Both the position numbers and the translations under genes were made by a program. From the NCBI RefSeq assembly GCF_030811095.1, contig NZ_JAUSQL010000001.1:1736001-1800000 (forward strand): 64,000 nt of DNA, in the 5' to 3' direction. Below are positions 1 to 9,109 of this stretch, piece after piece. Positions within the stretch are counted from its first letter, which is position 1. The number at the start of each line of letters is the position of its first letter. The stretch is from Trueperella abortisuis. Its GTDB lineage: Bacteria; Actinomycetota; Actinomycetes; Actinomycetales; Actinomycetaceae. Under the pieces are notes generated by a model. It ran no database searches, was not told the DNA's origin, and worked only from the letters and a program-made list of their open reading frames with translations.

Positions 1-633
1 CTGGCTGAGAACGCCTTCCGCGATGTCAACATCGCCTATGCTAACGAGCTTTCTTTGATCTGCGATGAGCTTGGAATCGATGTGTGGGAGCTGATCGAGC
101 TCGCCAATCGACATCCTCGGGTAAATATTCTGAACCCTGGTCCTGGCGTTGGTGGCCACTGCATTGCCGTGGATCCTTGGTTCATTGTTTCGGCAACGCC
201 CACGGCAAGGCTCATAAAGCAGGCCCGTGAAGTCAACGATTCGAAACCCCATTGGGTGATCTCAAAGATTGACGACGCCGTCATGGCCTGCTCTGATAAC
301 CCCACGATTGCCCTGCTGGGTCTCGCGTTTAAGCCAAATATTGACGATCTGCGCGAATCCCCCGCGATGGTTATTGCACATGACGTGGCACAGCGGTATG
401 CCAACAACCGGATCATGATTGTTGAACCGAATATCTCTGCTCTACCGGAGAGTCTTGCCACGTACCCTAATGTTGAGTTCGCGTCCGTCGACAAGGCAAT
501 TTCAACTGCGGATGTGGTCGTTTTGTTGGTCTCACATGACGAATTTGGCGGAATGAATCTTCGCACCGATTCCGACACGATAATCGTTGACACTACCGGC
601 CTGTGGCGGGATCCGACTGGCTCCGTCGCCTAA
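1..633 (+). CDS. UDP-N-acetyl-D-mannosamine dehydrogenase (WecC-type), 3' part only
   Basis: The frame is open from the first base, so the N-terminal NAD-binding half lies outside the window. The visible 210 residues cover the central and C-terminal domains of the UDP-glucose/GDP-mannose dehydrogenase family. The central helix LAENAFRDVNIAYANEL and the motif GPGVGGHCIAVDPWF carry the catalytic Cys and are typical of the UDP-ManNAc 6-dehydrogenase branch. The family oxidises the C6 hydroxyl of a UDP sugar to a uronate with two NAD+, in the cytoplasm, for surface polysaccharides. The next gene begins within or just after its end, which suggests one transcript with the glycosyltransferase. The exact sugar substrate is inferred from motif similarity; UDP-GlcNAc or UDP-Glc dehydrogenase are alternatives. 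Confidence 0.85.
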   Translation: MAENAFRDVNIAYANELSLICDELGIDVWELIELANRHPRVNILNPGPGVGGHCIAVDPWFIVSATPTARLIKQAREVNDSKPHWVISKIDDAVMACSDNPTIALLGLAFKPNIDDLRESPAMVIAHDVAQRYANNRIMIVEPNISALPESLATYPNVEFASVDKAISTADVVVLLVSHDEFGGMNLRTDSDTIIVDTTGLWRDPTGSVA

Positions 634-641
634 GAACTGAT

Positions 642-2513
642 ATGGGAGTTCGTCACTGGCCGTTCAGTATCCGGCAGGCTAGGCGCGCCTTCTGGCACTT
701 CAGGAACGGAGGGACTGCCGGGGTTCGGCGTTTTCTCGAAAAGGAACGGATGGATACACCCGTGGATGCCGTTAAACAGTGCCACGGCCATTCGAGGTTC
801 GACTTACCTCTCCCTACGCCCCGCAGGGCGCTACGGGTCGGGACAATTCTTGATCCGTTCACCGACCTCGCATTTAGCTACGAGTGGCATCAAGTTCCCC
901 TCACGCCTGATAACTGGCGAACTAGAATCAATGGTCTCGATCTGCTGTTCGTCGAATCTGCGTGGCACGGCAATTCCGATTCTTGGCAGTACCAGCTAAC
1001 CGGTAGTGCTGCGCCATCGCAACAACTCCGAGCTCTCGTGAGCGAGTGCCAGAATCTCGCAATTCCGACTGTTTTCTGGAATAAAGAAGATCCGTACCAT
1101 TTCGATGATTTTATCGATACGGCTAGACTTTTTGATTGGACTTTCACCACCGAAGCCAAGCTGGTCACTCGGTACGTGCAAGAACTCGGTCATGATCGTG
1201 TCGGTGCGCTTCTTTTTGCTGCCCAGCCAGCTATCCACAACCCGTCAGGGTCATTGCCCCCAGAGAATCGTCGCGGCGTCTGCTTTGCAGGAACATACTT
1301 CAGTCACAAATTCCCCGAGCGCCGAGACCAAATCGAGATGCTTCTCGATGGTGCCCTGACCGCACAGAAAGATGGATGCACGAAGCTTGAGATCTTCTCG
1401 AGATTCCAAGATCTGAGCGACACCTACCGATTCCCTGATCGCTACCAGCCATTCGTCTCTGGCGAACTTAACTATGAAGAAATGCTCTCTGCATATCGGG
1501 CATATGAGTGCTTTCTCAATGTGAATTCAATTCCCGATAGCCAGACGATGTTTTCAAGGCGAGTCTTTGAAGTACTGGCGTGTGGAACCCCGGTGATCTC
1601 GGCGCCGAGCCCTGCGCTGGAACCAATTTTTGGGCAGGGAGTTATTCAGGTTCAAACAAGCGAAGATGCCGCAAATTGGATTAAAGCACTCCATCGATCC
1701 CCCGCGCTCCGGGACGAACTCACATACGAAGCCCGCATGCGAATTCTCATGGATCACACCTATTCACACCGCGTCGATGACGTTTTGAGATTCACTGGCT
1801 TAGACGATTTCGTGATTGGTGAGCCCGAGGTTTCTATCATCGTCTCTACGAATCGTCCCTATCAGGTTGACCACCTCCTCCGCCAAGTTGCTCACCAGGT
1901 TGGCGTGAAGGTCCAGTTACTTCTCGGAACTCACGGCTTTAGAGCCTCTGAAGACCAGGTTTCAACAGCGCTCAACCTCGGTCTTGACGCGCAGTGGATC
2001 GAGATTGACGCAGGAATCTCGCTGGGCTCAGTTTACAACCTTCTGATAAGTAGAGCAGATTGCCCCCTGATAGCAAAGTTCGATGACGACGACGATTATG
2101 GCCCGTACTACCTCCTTGAACAAACAAGCGCAATTGCTTCAATGGGAGCAGACCTGTGCGGCAAGCAGAGTCACTTCCTGAGAATTCATCACAGGGGAAG
2201 GGAACGCCTAATTGTTACCTACCCGGGTCAGGAGCACAAGTTCACATCATTTATTTCGGGCCCGACCTTCCTCGCAATCGCAGAGGTTATGAAGGAAATC
2301 GGGTTCGAAGATCTTGCACGCGGCGAGGACACCGCTTTACTCCGCGCAGTTCGTGCAGGTGGAGGCAAGGTGTTTGCGACAGGACGTCATGGGTTCGTAC
2401 AGAATCGCATGGGTACAGCCCACACGTGGTCAGCACCCTCTGTCGAGCTACTGCGTCACTCGGTTTTGGTTGAGTCCCCAGTGCTTGTGTCCGCCAGTTC
2501 GGATCGGGCTTGA
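642..2513 (+). CDS. two-domain glycosyltransferase (CgeB-like plus GT-A domain)
   Basis: The N-terminal half (about residues 50-390) resembles CgeB/GT-B-like glycosyltransferases: it has the segment LLFVESAWHG, FWNKEDPYHF, and a C-terminal nucleotide-sugar part with FLNVNSIPDSQTMFSRRVFE and ACGTPVISAPSPALE. The C-terminal part (about 400-600) is a family-2 (GT-A) domain, with the strand VSIIVSTNRP and an acidic DDDDD metal-binding run. I chose ATG 642, eight bases after the dehydrogenase stop; an in-frame GTG at 603 would overlap that gene, and neither has a strong ribosome site. It is clearly paralogous to the minus-strand gene ending at 6919, which shares the ESAW, YQLTGS and FWNKEDP blocks. 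It probably adds sugars to a surface glycan; donor and acceptor are unknown. The sequence is more AT-rich than the metabolic genes to its right. Confidence 0.8.
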   Translation: MGVRHWPFSIRQARRAFWHFRNGGTAGVRRFLEKERMDTPVDAVKQCHGHSRFDLPLPTPRRALRVGTILDPFTDLAFSYEWHQVPLTPDNWRTRINGLDLLFVESAWHGNSDSWQYQLTGSAAPSQQLRALVSECQNLAIPTVFWNKEDPYHFDDFIDTARLFDWTFTTEAKLVTRYVQELGHDRVGALLFAAQPAIHNPSGSLPPENRRGVCFAGTYFSHKFPERRDQIEMLLDGALTAQKDGCTKLEIFSRFQDLSDTYRFPDRYQPFVSGELNYEEMLSAYRAYECFLNVNSIPDSQTMFSRRVFEVLACGTPVISAPSPALEPIFGQGVIQVQTSEDAANWIKALHRSPALRDELTYEARMRILMDHTYSHRVDDVLRFTGLDDFVIGEPEVSIIVSTNRPYQVDHLLRQVAHQVGVKVQLLLGTHGFRASEDQVSTALNLGLDAQWIEIDAGISLGSVYNLLISRADCPLIAKFDDDDDYGPYYLLEQTSAIASMGADLCGKQSHFLRIHHRGRERLIVTYPGQEHKFTSFISGPTFLAIAEVMKEIGFEDLARGEDTALLRAVRAGGGKVFATGRHGFVQNRMGTAHTWSAPSVELLRHSVLVESPVLVSASSDRA

Positions 2514-2684
2514 GAGCACATAAGCAGCACGAATCAGTCATATATAGCTACCGATAGCTGTACTTCCCCTCGAGCTCGCTAACAAAGGAGGCACGTACTC
2601 AGCCATAGCGTGGAACCGATGTGACACGAGTCAGCTACAATCTTGAGCGAGCTTGTCAAGTTTGTTGTGTATGAAGAGGTTGTT

Positions 2685-3017
2685 TTATAGGTAGGGGTTC
2701 ATGCGGTCGGGGTAGGCCGCGGCTAGTTGGGCCAGGGCCTGTTTCCAGTTCGTTGTCACCTGCCCTTCGATCAGTCGGCCCGCGCCTTTACGCTCTGCGG
2801 CGGCTTTGCCTTTGTCCTTGGTCCGCTGACGGGCCCGGGTATCCTCAATATCGCACATAGCTAGCCACAACAGCTTGAGACCCGCCTCATCGGTAGGGAA
2901 CTGAGAGCGATTCTGCCTCACCTTACGCAGCTGGTAGCTGGGTGACTCGATAGCGTTAGTCGTGTAGAACTTTGCGCAAGGCTGGCGGGAACTGCAAAAA
3001 CGCCGGTGTTGCGCCCC
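2685..3017 (-). pseudogene. IS256-family transposase, C-terminal fragment
   Basis: On the minus strand this block reads AFLQFPPALRKV, then after a frameshift FYTTNAIESPSYQLRKVRQNRSQFPTDEA (positions about 2900-3000), ending with a stop at 2685. These are the conserved C-terminal blocks of IS256 transposases, including the NAIES region that holds the last catalytic Glu. The break between RKV and FYTTN needs a two-base deletion or one-base insertion relative to the family. The rest of the same transposase lies at 5631-6649, beyond the IS21 element. Confidence 0.85.
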
Positions 3018-3165
3018 TGTGCCGTTTTCGGGTGAATGGTAGGGGTAGTCCGCGTAGTTGGTAGGGGTGATTCCGGGTAGTTGGTCGGGTCATGATTTGG
3101 GTGGCGGTGTCGTTAATTCTGCGGTGCCGTGACACATTCATTTCGTGACCAAGGAGGCCATGTAG

Positions 3166-4758
3166 ATGGCTGAGTTTAAAGAGATCATGGCGATGCGGCT
3201 CGAGGGTATGAGCTATGGAGACATAGCTGGCGTGTTGGGGTGTTCCAATCGGGATATAGCGCGCGTGATCGAGGTGATCAAGGCTCACGACATCACTGCG
3301 GAGTCGTTCTCGGGATTGCCGCCGGGGTTCTTTGATGAGCATTTTCCTGACGGGCGCAGGGCTCGTAAGGAGTCTTATGATCAGCCCGATTTCAGGGCTT
3401 TAGCGAAGAAGCTGGCGAGGAACAAGCATCTGACTCGGCACGCGTTGTGGGAGAAGTACCTGGTGGCGCAAGCCGAGCCTGGGTTGTTGAAATACCAGTA
3501 CACCCAGTTTTGTGATGGGCTGGCCGCCTATATCAAAACGCAGGGTTTGAGCGAGGTTCTTGAGCATGACCCTGGCGAGGAGTTGTATGTGGATTGGGCT
3601 GGCGACAAGGTCGCGATCACTGATCCAGCCACGGGTAGGACAGCGTTACGGGCCTCGATTTTTGTGGCGGTATGCCCGTACTCCGGGTTCTTGTTCGCCA
3701 AGGCTACGAACAACGAGAAGATGGGGAACTGGATTGACTGCCACGTTGCCGCGTTGAACCATCTTGGGGCGTTGCCCTCGGTTATCGTGCCGGATAACGC
3801 CTCAACGGCAACCTACCTGCCCAAGAAGACGGGTTCCTACCGGGCTGTTACTGACCGGTACGCTGACTTCGCGGCCTACTACGACATTTTGGTCGTGCCG
3901 ACCAGGCCGGGAAAACCGCGTGATAAAGCCGCTGTGGAGCGCTCGGTGCAGACCGTGTATTCCTTGGTTCTGGGCTATTTCGATGCCCAATCCTTCTACA
4001 GCCTTGACGAACTCAACGAGGCCATCGCCAAGCGGGTCAAGGACATCAACGAGGTCCTTAAACGCGCTGATGGGCTCACGCGCCGTGAGCTGTTTGACAC
4101 CGATGAGCGTCCCATGATGCGCCCGCTACCGCAGGAGCCGTTTACCGAGGTGATCTGGCGCAGCGTGAAGGTTGACCGCTCCTGGCACGTGACATGCGAC
4201 TATCAGCACTACTCGGTGCCCTTTACCCTGGTTGGTAAGACGGTACGAGCACGGCTGACCCAATCCATGGTCAGCATCTTCTACAACGACCAGCTCGTGG
4301 CAGAGCATCCCCGTTTGCACGGGTTGCGCTACCGGTACTCCTCAGACCCGGCCCATAGCCCAGATGAAACCTCGCCATCGAAGGCCTACAGCCGCGATGA
4401 GCTGATCTCCTGGGCAGCCTCCTACGGCACGGCCACCATCACGGTGATCAAGCAGATCCTAGACAAATACGAAAAAGCCGTACCCAAAGGCATGAGACAA
4501 GCCAGCCTGATCCTTAACACGCTCGGCAAACGCCACAACGGCACCACCTTGGAGCCAGCCTGCCAATTCATCCTGGATAAAGACCTCTCCCCAGCACGAT
4601 CCGTAATCCAACGCGTGCAATCAAACCTGAACCACGATCGAGCATCCACCCCCGTCACGGGAAGTAGCCCACAGCGCAAACCGATCGACCTTACAGGACT
4701 GGAATCAGAAGTCTTCATCCGCTCAGCAGAACACTTCACCTCGGGAAAAGGTAGGTAA
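3166..4758 (+). CDS. istA: IS21-family transposase IstA
   Basis: This 530-residue protein starts with a helix-turn-helix region (about residues 1-50, RLEGMSYGDIAGVLGCSNRDIARVI) that would bind the element ends. An rve-type DDE integrase core follows: the first Asp is in YVDWAGDKV, the second in VPDNAST, and the Glu is in KAAVERSVQ. A C-terminal Mu-like region with RSVKVDRSWHVTCDYQHYSVPF ends the fold. The length is normal for IstA. It is translated just ahead of istB, six bases apart. No frame damage is visible, so it may be active. Confidence 0.95.
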   Translation: MAEFKEIMAMRLEGMSYGDIAGVLGCSNRDIARVIEVIKAHDITAESFSGLPPGFFDEHFPDGRRARKESYDQPDFRALAKKLARNKHLTRHALWEKYLVAQAEPGLLKYQYTQFCDGLAAYIKTQGLSEVLEHDPGEELYVDWAGDKVAITDPATGRTALRASIFVAVCPYSGFLFAKATNNEKMGNWIDCHVAALNHLGALPSVIVPDNASTATYLPKKTGSYRAVTDRYADFAAYYDILVVPTRPGKPRDKAAVERSVQTVYSLVLGYFDAQSFYSLDELNEAIAKRVKDINEVLKRADGLTRRELFDTDERPMMRPLPQEPFTEVIWRSVKVDRSWHVTCDYQHYSVPFTLVGKTVRARLTQSMVSIFYNDQLVAEHPRLHGLRYRYSSDPAHSPDETSPSKAYSRDELISWAASYGTATITVIKQILDKYEKAVPKGMRQASLILNTLGKRHNGTTLEPACQFILDKDLSPARSVIQRVQSNLNHDRASTPVTGSSPQRKPIDLTGLESEVFIRSAEHFTSGKGR

Positions 4759-4763
4759 CAACC

Positions 4764-5525
4764 ATGTACCATCTAGACAACGCCATACAAGCAAAACTAC
4801 GCGAACTACGACTGTCAATCTTCGCTGAGATCTTCTTCGAACTGGTCGCAACCGAGGAATACGCCAAAGCACTACCCGAAGACATCTTCATCGAAGCCGC
4901 CAACATCCTGGCGCAACGACGCAGGGAACGCAATATTGCCAAAGCCATCGCGCAAGCCAAATTCCGCTACCCACACGCCACCCTGGAGGAAATCACCAAC
5001 CCCGAACAACGAGGCATCGATACCCGGCAACTGGCACGCATCGCTAAAACTGACTGGAGGAAAAACCCCACCAACCTCCACCTGTTGGCTCCAGCCGGAA
5101 CCGGGAAAACATACATCGCCTGCGCGATAGGAATCGCAGCCTGCCAAGCAGGCTACTCCGTAATGTACTACCGCCTCGACCAACTGGTAACTAAGCTAGC
5201 GGCCTTCTTGCCCACGGATCCGGCCTACAGCGAGGAAATGAGAAAAATAACGAACGTCGATGTCCTCATCATCGACGACTTTCTCACCCTTGAAATAGAT
5301 TCCCGAGGCCAAGACGACCTAACCAAAATCATATTCGACAGAGAAGGACGACTACCCACCATCATCTCTTCACAATCAGCAGCAGGCTACTGGCTCAAAA
5401 CCCTACCCAACCGCGTAGGAGCTGACTCCCTCGTCAGCAGACTCAGCAGCGGACGCCACATCGAAATCGGTGACTTCGACATGCGTCAACACCTCGCAAC
5501 CATCCAAGACAACACCGACACCTAA
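4764..5525 (+). CDS. istB: IS21-family helper ATPase IstB
   Basis: This 253-residue AAA+ ATPase of the DnaC/IstB family helps IstA choose and capture target DNA. A Walker A motif is seen in APAGTGKTYIA (about residues 110-120) and a Walker B in VLIIDDF (about 167-173). The N-terminal helical domain and the DSLVSRLSSGRHIEI end are typical. It starts six bases after istA inside the same element, and the frame is intact. Confidence 0.95.
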   Translation: MYHLDNAIQAKLRELRLSIFAEIFFELVATEEYAKALPEDIFIEAANILAQRRRERNIAKAIAQAKFRYPHATLEEITNPEQRGIDTRQLARIAKTDWRKNPTNLHLLAPAGTGKTYIACAIGIAACQAGYSVMYYRLDQLVTKLAAFLPTDPAYSEEMRKITNVDVLIIDDFLTLEIDSRGQDDLTKIIFDREGRLPTIISSQSAAGYWLKTLPNRVGADSLVSRLSSGRHIEIGDFDMRQHLATIQDNTDT

Positions 5526-5630
5526 CCACCAAGGCCAGCCCGCCAACCAGGCGGGCTGGCCTACCACCAACCCGGAACACCACCCCTACCACATCACCGG
5601 AACACCCCTACCAACTATGTGCACTTAGCA

Positions 5631-6649
5631 CCCCCAGGTCGCTACCGCCGAGGGGTACTTCTGGCCCAGGTCGGAGGCGGCGAAGGCCTCTAGGGCCTCT
5701 TTAGCGACCTGCTCGCTGCTGGCGGTGTAGATCGTCTTCAGCGGGGCCGAGACGGCCTTGCGATCCTGGTAGGCCACGAACCGGTTTGCGGCCCGGATCA
5801 GGTGGACGACACAGGTTTGGACTAGCGAGTTGGGCCAGGTGGCCAAGGTAGCCTCAGGCAAGCCCACCAGCACCTCACAACACAATCAGCACGTCTTGAA
5901 TACCCCGGTTGGCTAGTTGGGAGCACACGGAAGCCCAAAACGAGGACCCTTCGTTGTCTAGGGGCCCAGATACCCAAGGGCGTGCTTGATGGTCTCCATG
6001 CAGGCCCCTACCCCGAATATGAGCAGCCTTGGAGTCCGCCCGGCCTTGGTCACGGACCTTAACCCGGATCGCACCTGGTAGATCACCGGGTAGAACTCTT
6101 CCAAGGGCCGCTCCTGCCAGGTGGTGACCGACTTTAGGACCGCGTCGGTGATATTAGCGATCGTCTCATGGGATAGCTCCGTGCCGATCGTCTTAGCCAG
6201 ATGATGCTGAATATCGCCTGCGGTCATCGAACCGGCATAAAGGCTGATAATCATCTGATCCAGCCCACCTAGGCGCCGTGAACCTTTAGGCACCAACCTG
6301 GGGGTGAAAGAGAGCCTTCACGGTCCCGGGCAATGGTCAGCTCAATATCGCCAACCTCGCTAGCCACGGTCTTGGTATACGACCCGTTACGGGCGTTGAT
6401 TGGCCGGTCAGATTCGGCCTTAGCCTGCCGATCGCGGGGCTCATATCCCAGGTGTGAGGTCATCTCGGCCTGCAAGCCGCGCTCCAGGGCTTCCTTGATC
6501 AGTGCGGGGATCATTCCCCCATCCCCGGTCAGCTCGATCTGGCCAGAATCAATGCGGGCAAATAGATCGTCTAAAGCACCGTTAGCCTTCAGCTCGGCAA
6601 CAACATCGGCGCCAGCCGGGCGGGTCTTCTCATCACGTGTCATGGTCAT
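5631..6649 (-). pseudogene. IS256-family transposase, N-terminal and central fragment
   Basis: The minus strand begins at ATG 6649 (MTMTRDEKTRPAG) and gives the family N-terminus (EALERGLQAEMTSHLGYE, IARDREGS). The reading frame then shifts near 6300, where REGS should continue into PRLVPKGSRR, again near 6050-5950 (the catalytic D-block is garbled and a stop precedes DNEGSSFWASVCSQLANRGIQDVLIV), and again near 5885 before EVLVGLPEA. The block VVHLIRAANRFVAYQDRK and KYPSAVATW then runs into the IS21 insertion. At least three frameshifts plus the insertion make it a pseudogene. It pairs with 2685-3017. Confidence 0.88.
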
Positions 6650-6758
6650 AATCGAATCCTTTCATCAGATCCGCATACACAAACCATCTGACACCCTCTC
6701 TTGAGCACTTCCTTTCGAGAAAATGAAAACTTTGTTCGAAAGACCTCCATGATGGCAA

Positions 6759-6793
6759 CCCCCGGTATTAAGCACTCGGTTAATACCAGGGGG
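6759..6793. terminator. inverted repeat between the IS256 remnant and the glycosyltransferase
   Basis: CCCCCGGTATTAA pairs with TTAATACC-A-GGGGG across an 8-base loop. It lies about 125-160 bases beyond the stop of the minus-strand glycosyltransferase and could end that transcript, but there is no T-run on either side. The flanks (6701-6918) hold no gene I can support. Confidence 0.4.
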
Positions 6794-6918
6794 CATATAG
6801 TTAGACGGAACTAATGAAGGTAACCGGGCTCCAAGCCTCAGCATCTATCCACAGCACCAATGACAATACACGCCACTGGCTTAGTTACCACTTCTCTTCA
6901 AAGCTATCATCTAACCAT

Positions 6919-9042
6919 TTAAAGATTCACCTGAGACTTCGCGTGACCTTGGTACAACTCAGTACCAGTAGAAAACAAGGCCATATCATCGACTGCCCAC
7001 GTGTGTGAGGACTTGTCGCGACTTCTTGTGACACAGAAGTTGAATCTATCCGCGGAGTAGATGACAGCACCCGCGTGCTTCAACTGCTGGAGGTATGAAG
7101 AGTCTTCCCCATGCCCTGTCGAGTTAAACCTAAACCTTCGGAACGTCTCAATAGGCCCTGCAAAGGTCGCACCTCGTACGAAATCGGTATACTTATGTTC
7201 CGCATGGGCGAAGGTCAGAACCGAGCTGTCCTGAGATTCAAAGTAAATGTAGCTGGCTGCCTTGCCCACAAGATCAGCTCCCGAATAAAATATCGCGTTG
7301 ACCATGTCGCGAACGTAGTTATCGCCGTACCAATCATCTCCGTCCATGCGCACAACAATTTCGCCAGTACAATGATCGATTAGCTGATTTAGATTATCTC
7401 CGAGTTGCTGGCTCTCGGGTGCTTCCAGAAGCTTGAAATTCTCACCCAAATCCGCAAACTCCACTAACTGTTCATCCGAGAGTGAAAAGCCGTGTGTCAA
7501 TAGTACAAGTTCTTTGTCGTCATAGGATTGCCTCAAGAAATTGTCGGCAATCACAGAAACTTCAGCTGGTCGATTAGTAGTTACGAAAACCGAGACCTTC
7601 TTGAGATGGCTATCTATTTCAAGAATACCGAGCTCTCCAAGAATGAGATCAACTCGATGCGAATAGCAGTGGCCCTCCCATACAAATCGCTGAGCCAAAT
7701 GTACGATTCTATCACGCCATTCCTTATTGCGAACGAGAGGTCGGATCACCTGATAAGCGTCTTGCTGCGTCGCAGGCGTAGAAATTCCCCCGTTTCCGAA
7801 ATAACGTTCGATAGCAAGCGAGGGAGCCGACACAACCGCAGCCCCACAAGCCGTAGCTTCGAATATTCGACGTGCACACATGGAACTAGAATCTGGAACT
7901 GAATTGACGTTCAGTATGACGTTGTAGCGGTGATAAGCGCCGACCATCTGTTCATATGGGATGCCTGGACGGACATAATCGTTGAAATCACTAGGGAACT
8001 GGTATTTCTCGTCCCCGCCATACTGACGCGAAAAGATATCCAAACCACACTTTGCGGCAGCTGGAAGTAAGTATTCCATCTGCTCTCTTCTCTCGGGATA
8101 CTTATCTCTGAAATACATACCGCCAAACGCTACGGCCCTATCACGCACGACTCCACTGGGCTGAGCCGGGCTATGCATCCTTGGCTGCGCGGCAAATGGC
8201 ATCAAGTATACTCTCGCGTGGCCGAGTGCCCGTTGATACTTGTCGAGTAGCGATTCCTCGGTTGTATAAACAACGTCGGCAAGCTTTGCCACATCCAAAA
8301 AGTCCTCAAAATGAGGCGGATCCTCTTTGTTCCAGAACACGACTGGAACACCTTCCCGCTTACATGCCTCTATTAACTCGGAGATTTCCTTCCTCGGCGC
8401 ACGTGAACCCGTGAGTTGGTACCGCCAAGTCCCACCATTCCCTTCCCAGGCACTCTCAATAAATAGAAGATCTGGTTTCTCTGATGAAAGTAGTTCCTTC
8501 CAGTTGTCTGGAGTGGGCATCGTCTGCTTCCACTCGAATGCAAAAGCGTTAGCGGTAAACTCATCCGCGATTACAAATGCGTGTACATCCCGCCGACGAA
8601 TATGCCCCGGTGTTTGCGTAATGGGTGCAATATCTCCCTTTTCAGGTTCTTTAGTCGAAGATTTGACCGGACCCGCAATCGAGTTAGTCGCTCCGATCGA
8701 CACTTTCTGATTGATCGCTCGGATCACGGGTGCTGATCGTCCGACCGTGCCGGCGATGTCACTAACCTGTCGAGCCGTTTTTCTTACCCTCAGATTAACT
8801 TCCGCGATATCTGATAGCGCTTCAATACTTGACTTCGCGTCGTTAATCAAAGTCATCCGATTGGCAATCAAAACTATGCCCAATAGCATGATGAATGCAG
8901 CCGCAAATACAACCACAACAACCAGATCATAGGCTTGCATCAGTGACAGCACGCAAGCTGTAATCAGGGTCACCACACATCCAATAACCAGGAAAAACCT
9001 ACCCGTTGTCGACCGACATGCATCTCGGAGGCTAAATATCAC
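6919..9042 (-). CDS. membrane-anchored two-domain glycosyltransferase, paralogue of 642-2513
   Basis: This 707-residue protein starts at GTG 9042 behind GAAAGTGAG. Two hydrophobic segments fill residues about 17-65, which anchor it in the membrane, and a linker follows. The part from about residue 150 matches the CgeB-like domain of the other gene: LLFIESAWEGN, YQLTGSRAP, VVFWNKEDPPHFEDF, ILNVNSVPDSSSMCARRIFEATACGAAVVSAPS. The C-terminal GT-A domain has VFVTTNRPAEV and the acidic RMDGDDWYGDNY. The role is probably extension of a surface polysaccharide. It follows the asparagine-synthase-like gene on the same strand by 67 bases, so the two are likely co-transcribed. Its partner lacks the membrane anchor. 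Confidence 0.8.
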   Translation of the reverse strand: MIFSLRDACRSTTGRFFLVIGCVVTLITACVLSLMQAYDLVVVVVFAAAFIMLLGIVLIANRMTLINDAKSSIEALSDIAEVNLRVRKTARQVSDIAGTVGRSAPVIRAINQKVSIGATNSIAGPVKSSTKEPEKGDIAPITQTPGHIRRRDVHAFVIADEFTANAFAFEWKQTMPTPDNWKELLSSEKPDLLFIESAWEGNGGTWRYQLTGSRAPRKEISELIEACKREGVPVVFWNKEDPPHFEDFLDVAKLADVVYTTEESLLDKYQRALGHARVYLMPFAAQPRMHSPAQPSGVVRDRAVAFGGMYFRDKYPERREQMEYLLPAAAKCGLDIFSRQYGGDEKYQFPSDFNDYVRPGIPYEQMVGAYHRYNVILNVNSVPDSSSMCARRIFEATACGAAVVSAPSLAIERYFGNGGISTPATQQDAYQVIRPLVRNKEWRDRIVHLAQRFVWEGHCYSHRVDLILGELGILEIDSHLKKVSVFVTTNRPAEVSVIADNFLRQSYDDKELVLLTHGFSLSDEQLVEFADLGENFKLLEAPESQQLGDNLNQLIDHCTGEIVVRMDGDDWYGDNYVRDMVNAIFYSGADLVGKAASYIYFESQDSSVLTFAHAEHKYTDFVRGATFAGPIETFRRFRFNSTGHGEDSSYLQQLKHAGAVIYSADRFNFCVTRSRDKSSHTWAVDDMALFSTGTELYQGHAKSQVNL

Positions 9043-9109
9043 GGGAACTCACTTTCAAGATCGTATCGTTTGACCAAACAAATAATTTGAGAGAGTACTG
9101 CAGAATCAG

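Larger units (their letters stand above)
3018..5630 (+). mobile_element. IS21-family insertion sequence (istA-istB), apparently intact
   Basis: The element is about 2.6 kb and contains full-length istA and istB. Its ends are TG...CA, and each end has two copies of GGTAGGGGT spaced 22 bases apart in mirrored orientation: about 3038 and 3060 on the left, and about 5604 and 5582 (as complement) on the right. This is the multiple terminal repeat pattern of IS21 elements. The outermost bases could shift by two on the left. CCCC occurs on both sides (3014-3017 and 5631-5634) and could be a 4-base target duplication, although it lies in a C run. The insertion splits the IS256-type transposase gene. 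Confidence 0.85.
2645..6700 (-). mobile_element. degenerate IS256-family element, interrupted by an IS21-family element
   Basis: Two blocks of an IS256-type (MutA/Tra5) transposase lie on the minus strand on either side of an intact IS21-like element. Imperfect terminal inverted repeats are visible: 2645-2673 and the reverse complement of 6674-6700 share GAG-G-TGTCA, GTTTG and TGTGTATG. The outer limits are therefore approximate. The element has lost function: the transposase frame is broken several times and split by the IS21 insertion. Confidence 0.75.
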
